From positions 1-64,000 of the forward strand of contig CAVOJV010000053.1 of the NCBI GenBank assembly GCA_963696325.1: 64,000 nucleotides of DNA, written 5' to 3'. This DNA comes from CAVOJV01 sp963696325 (GTDB lineage: Bacteria; Pseudomonadota; Gammaproteobacteria; Competibacterales; Competibacteraceae). Under the pieces are notes generated by a model. It saw only the letters and a program-made list of their open reading frames with translations. It searched no databases and had not been told where the DNA came from. The position numbers were made by a program, and so were the translations under genes. Shown in pieces: positions 60,415 through 64,000 of the stretch; positions within the stretch are counted from its first letter, which is position 1; each line of letters begins with the position of its first letter.

Positions 60415-61887
60415 ATGAGCCAGAAGCCCAGATGTCCCTTGACCAGCGCCAATGGCGCTCCAGTCGCTGATGACCAAAACAGCATTACCGCCGGTGAGCG
60501 AGGTCCGCTGACCTTCGATAACTGGCGTGTCTTTGAGAAGCTCGCCCATTTCAATCGCGAGCGCATTCCGGAACGGGTGGTGCATGCGCGCGGCACGGGC
60601 GCCTATGGCACGTTCACGCTGACCAATGACCTGGCGGATTACACCATCGCCAAGTTTCTCCAGGGCAAGGGTAAAAAGACCGAGGTGTTCGCCCGTTTTT
60701 CCACGGTCGGTGGTGGGCAGGATTCCAGCGACTATGCCCGCGATCCCAGAGGCTTTGCCGTCAAGTTCTACACGGAGGAAGGTAACTGGGACATGGTGGG
60801 CAACAATACGCCGGTCTTTTTTCTCAGGGACGGGATCAAATTCCCGGATTTCATTCATTCCCAAAAGAAGCATCCGGCGACGAATCTGCCAAACCCTGCG
60901 GCGGCGTATGAATTCTGGGCCAACAGCCCTCAGTCGCTGCACCAGGTCACGATTCTGATGTCGGATCGCGGCATCCCTACCTCCTACCGCCACATGCACG
61001 GATTCAGCTCGCACACCTTGAGTTTATGGAACAAGGAGGGCAAACGTTTTTGGGTGAAGTGGCACTTCAAGACCAATCAGGGCATCAGGTGCCTCACCAA
61101 CGAAGAAGCGGCCAAGATGCCGCTCTTTGGGGCACACAAAGACCTGGTGGAGTCCATAGATCGGGGCGACTACCCCAGTTGGGCCGTCAAGGTGCAAATC
61201 ATGACCGAAGACCAGGCCAGGAACTACTCGATAAATCCGTTTGATCTGACCAAGATCTGGCCGCATGCGGACTTTACCTTGCTTGAGATCGGCCAGTTGG
61301 AACTCAACAAAAATGTGACCAACTATTTCGCCGAGACCGAGCAGGCGGCCTTCAGCCCAGGCAATTTCGTCCCGGGTATCAGCGCCTCACCGGACAAGAT
61401 GTTGCAGGCACGGCTTCTCGCTTATGCGGACGCGCATCGCTATAGAGTGGGCGTGAACGTGAACCAGTTGCCGGTCAATTCGCCGCGCTGCCCTTTTCAC
61501 CACTATCAGCGCGACGGCGCGATGGCTGGGATGCCCCCGGCGTTCGGCTCGGACAACAACCAGGGTGGCGGCGTGAATTTTTATCCGAACGACCGGACTG
61601 CCGAGGGCGTGCCCGCGCCGGTGCCGGAGGTCGCCGAACCCCCGATGCCGATTCTCGGCGAGGCCTGGATCAAGGCCTACGACACGCAGGAGGAAGACAA
61701 CTTCACGCAGGCAGGTAACCTGTATCGGTTAATGTCCGATGACCAGAAGAATCAGTTGGCGAACACTGTCGCCCAAGGTCTGATTCATGCGACGAAAAGC
61801 GTTCAGCAGAGGATGCTGGCGCAATTCGGCGCGGCAGACCTGGATTATGCGACGCGCGTCCAAACAGCCATGACCTTACTGTCATAA
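60415..61887 (+). CDS. katA: Monofunctional heme catalase
   Basis: A 490-residue clade 3-type catalase that dismutates hydrogen peroxide. It has the active His in ERVVHARGTGAYGTFTLTND, the distal Asn in MVGNNTPVFFLRDGIKFPDF, PTSYRHMHGFSSHTLSLWN, and the heme-ligand Tyr in RLLAYADAHRYRVG (family RLFAYPDTQRYR). The length is that of small-subunit catalases. The start at MSQKPRCPLTSANG is preferred to an upstream frame. There is no signal peptide, so it is cytoplasmic. It is monocistronic. Confidence 0.96.
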   Translation: MSQKPRCPLTSANGAPVADDQNSITAGERGPLTFDNWRVFEKLAHFNRERIPERVVHARGTGAYGTFTLTNDLADYTIAKFLQGKGKKTEVFARFSTVGGGQDSSDYARDPRGFAVKFYTEEGNWDMVGNNTPVFFLRDGIKFPDFIHSQKKHPATNLPNPAAAYEFWANSPQSLHQVTILMSDRGIPTSYRHMHGFSSHTLSLWNKEGKRFWVKWHFKTNQGIRCLTNEEAAKMPLFGAHKDLVESIDRGDYPSWAVKVQIMTEDQARNYSINPFDLTKIWPHADFTLLEIGQLELNKNVTNYFAETEQAAFSPGNFVPGISASPDKMLQARLLAYADAHRYRVGVNVNQLPVNSPRCPFHHYQRDGAMAGMPPAFGSDNNQGGGVNFYPNDRTAEGVPAPVPEVAEPPMPILGEAWIKAYDTQEEDNFTQAGNLYRLMSDDQKNQLANTVAQGLIHATKSVQQRMLAQFGAADLDYATRVQTAMTLLS

Positions 61888-61997
61888 CCAAACACAGGAG
61901 ACATAAGTAACTAGACGAAAGATTTCAAAGATTTTATCGTTCAGCGATTATGCCTATGGTAGCGGAGTTTCCCTGATCAAAGACGGTCATTCAAGCG

Positions 61998-62135
61998 ATG
62001 AAATTCGCGGCCGCTTTGAGCGAAGCGGAACGTGAGACGTTACGTGAAGCGCTGAGGTATGGACCGAGTGCACGGGTACGCCAGTGTGCCCAGGGGGTGT
62101 ATCTGAGGAGGCGGGGGTATCGGCTGGAGCAGGGG
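61998..62135 (+). pseudogene. IS630-like transposase N-terminal scrap
   Basis: The frame reads MKFAAALSEAERETLREALR then GPSARVRQCAQGVYLRRRGY, matching the N-terminal HTH region of IS630-family transposases. Coding similarity stops after about 46 residues, and the open frame merely runs on into the dppC gene. The rest of the element is absent. Confidence 0.55.
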
Positions 62136-62240
62136 TTAAAAAACTTCCGGTGGCGGTGTAAGCGGGGTCGGCGCTCGCACTGGCCGTGGCGACCCCGCCA
62201 TTTGCTACACTGTGAGTCTGTTCCCTGCTTTGGCGATCGG

Positions 62241-63148
62241 ATGCTTTACTCACGACACAAAACCTGGCTGACCAGCGCCGCGCCGCAATCGCGCCTGCAA
62301 GCCGCGCTCGGCAGAACCTACGCAGGCTGGCTGGCTCTCTATAGCAATCGCCTGGCCATGCTGGGCCTGAGCATCGTAGTGGCGCTGCTCGTCGTCGCCA
62401 TGCTGGCGCCGCTGCTGGCGACCGCATCACCCGTTGCAACCGCGCTGCATGACCGCCTGCAACCGCCGGGAGCGACGCATTGGTTCGGCACCGATGAACT
62501 GGGGCGGGATATTTTCAGCCGGGTTGTCCATGGCGCCCGCCTGACACTGTACGTGGTGGCGCTGGTGGCCGTCACCGCCGCGCCGGTGGGCCTGCTGGTG
62601 GGGACTACCGCCGGTTATATGGGCGGCTGGCGGGATGCGCTATTGATGCGGATCACCGATATCTTCCTGGCCTTTCCCCGCCTGATCCTGGCGCTGGCCT
62701 TCGTGGCGGCGCTGGGACCGGGGATCGAGAACGCCATTCTCGCCATCGCCTTCACCTCCTGGCCGCCCTATGCCCGGATCGCGCGGGCCGAGACCATCAC
62801 CCTGCGCAACGCCGATTTCATCGCCGCCGCGCGCCTGCAAGGGCGCATCCACTCCCCGCATCATCTGGGGCCATGTCATGCCGCTGTGCATCGCATCGGT
62901 CATCGTGCGGGTAACGCTGGACATGGCGGGCATCATCCTGACGGCGGCGGGACTGGGTTTCCTGGGTCTTGGCGCCCAGCCGCCCCTGCCGGAATGGGGC
63001 GCCATGATCTCCGGCGGGCCGCAAGTTCCTGCCCGATCAATGGTGGGTGGCGACCCTGCCGGGCGTGGCTATCTTCATGGTCAGCCTGGGCTTCAACCTG
63101 CTGGGAGACGGTTTGCGCGACGTGCTCGATCCAAAGAGTGGCGGCTGA
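62241..63148 (+). pseudogene. dppC: Peptide/oligopeptide ABC permease (DppC-like), two frameshifts
   Basis: Across three frames this is a complete DppC/OppC permease of about 300 residues. An N-terminal helix (AMLGLSIVVALLVVAMLAPL) is followed by HWFGTDELGRDIFSRVVHGA, the BPD core with AGYMGGWRDALLMRITDIFL, the EAA loop ARAETITLRNADFIAAARLQ and the end LGFNLLGDGLRDVLDPKSGG. An extra G in the run at 62841-62843 and another at 63016-63018 each shift the frame; removing both restores the protein. It is coupled to dppD (TGAcATG). Real decay and sequencing error both fit. Upstream dppB and the binding protein are not seen. Confidence 0.85.
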
Positions 63149-63149
63149 C

Positions 63150-64000
63150 ATGCCGGCTAACAGCGCTGCGGTCAGCCCGTTGCTGCGGGTAGACGATCTA
63201 CGGGTCAGCTTCGCGACCCCGCGAGGGCTGGTCGAGGCCGTGCGCGGGGTCAGCTTCCAGACGGGCCGTGAGAAGCTGGCTATCGTCGGCGAATCCGGTT
63301 CCGGCAAATCCCAGACCGGCCGCGCCATCCTGGGGCTGATCCAGCCACCCGGTCAGATCCAGGCAACCGGCTGGACTTTAGCGGGATCGATCTATTGGGC
63401 CTCGACAAGCGCGGCTGGCGGGCGCTGCGCGGCAGGCGTATCGCCATGGTCATGCAGGACCCCAAGTTTTCCCTCAACCCAGTCATGACCGTCGGCCAGC
63501 AGATCATGGAGGCTTATCGCGCCCATGCCAGGACCAGCCGCGCCGAAGCCCGTCGCAAAGCCCTGGAGATGCTGGCCCGGTGCGCATCCGCGACCCCGAG
63601 CGGGTGTTCCGGGCGTATCCCCACGAGGTGTCCGGCGGGATGGGGCAGCGCATCATGATCGCCATGATGCTGATCGCCGGTCCCGATCTGTTGATTGCCG
63701 ACGAACCCACCTCCGCGCTCGACGTGACCGTGCGCTTGCAAGTACTGGCCATTCTCGACGAACTGGTCACGGAACGCGGCATGGGGCTAATCTTCATCAG
63801 CCATGATCTGAACCTGGTAGCATCCTTCTGCGACCGGGTGCTGGTCATGTATGGCGGCAGGGTGCTGGAGGAAATCGCGGCCTCTCGTCTGCACGAAGCC
63901 CGCCATCCCTACACCCGTGGCCTGCTGAATTGCCTGCCAACGATTGGCGATAGACAGGAATTACTGCCTACCTTCGTCCGCGATCCGGCCTGGCTGGAGT
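63150..64000 (+). pseudogene. dppD: Peptide ABC transporter ATPase (DppD-like), two frameshifts, runs off the window
   Basis: The ATPase of the same importer. Walker A is VGESGSGKSQTGRAILGL, and VMQDPKFSLNPVMTVGQQI follows. The signature region VSGGMGQRIMIAMMLI and Walker B LLIADEPTSALDVTV are present, with the oligopeptide-type tail HPYTRGLLNCLP near the window end. A missing base near 63369-63372 (ATGLDFSG expected) and another at 63577-63582 (LEMLARVRIRD expected) shift the frame. The gene continues past 64000. Same caution on indels as for dppC. Confidence 0.85.

Overview
The window is chromosomal DNA of a gammaproteobacterium. The block LysM-dprA-smg-topA-tsaC-hemF facing def-fmt-rsmB-DUF4390-ntrY-ntrX-trkA (20.3-35.7 kb) is an order typical of that class. 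I cannot place it more closely; a Chromatiales- or Competibacter-like bacterium would fit the NtrYX/TrkA linkage and the lipid gene cluster, but that is a guess.

Layout. 0-5.5 kb is an accessory stretch: a hicBA toxin-antitoxin pair whose toxin has a stop at codon 10, a Type IIG restriction-methylation gene broken by many small indels, a NACHT NTPase gene joined to it tail to tail, and higBA. 5.7-7.4 kb is dihydrolipoamide dehydrogenase. 7.5-14.9 kb is a lipid-modification cluster (SDR, NTF2-like, FAD oxidoreductase, DUF1365, two cyclopropane-synthase-like methyltransferases, DUF2878, DUF1475, DUF1295) with a 9+9 inverted repeat in its divergent promoter region. 14.9-20.2 kb holds a cardiolipin-synthase-like N-terminal piece, a 16-repeat Sel1 protein and a lipoprotein/DUF3047 pair. 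20.3-36.7 kb is the conserved core.

36.7-44.5 kb is a GC-rich accessory island: a collapsed transposase, a pqiA-pqiA-pqiB-pqiC operon for lipid transport (pqiB frameshifted), a truncated IS66-like element, and a Tn402/Tn5053-like tniB-tniQ-res-tniR remnant in which the genes are shortened or fused. Next come IS21-like end repeats, a cyclic-nucleotide-domain protein and small unknown genes. 44.5-61.9 kb returns to intact genes: TauE/SafE, patatin, moaB, a methyltransferase whose 3' end runs through two orphan type I-E-like CRISPR repeats, the hsp20-cbpA-degQ stress cluster, a lone tungstate-type permease, a hydrolase, an SDR, a very large hybrid kinase, an Ap4A-phosphorylase-like gene, a YddA-type ABC exporter and catalase. 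62.0-64.0 kb has an IS630-like scrap and dppC-dppD genes carrying four single-base indels.

The main biological themes are envelope lipid modification and transport (7.5-14.9 and 37.6-41.3 kb), stress response, and decayed defence and mobile DNA. Indels cluster near both window ends and in pqiB. Sequencing error must therefore be excluded before those genes are called dead.
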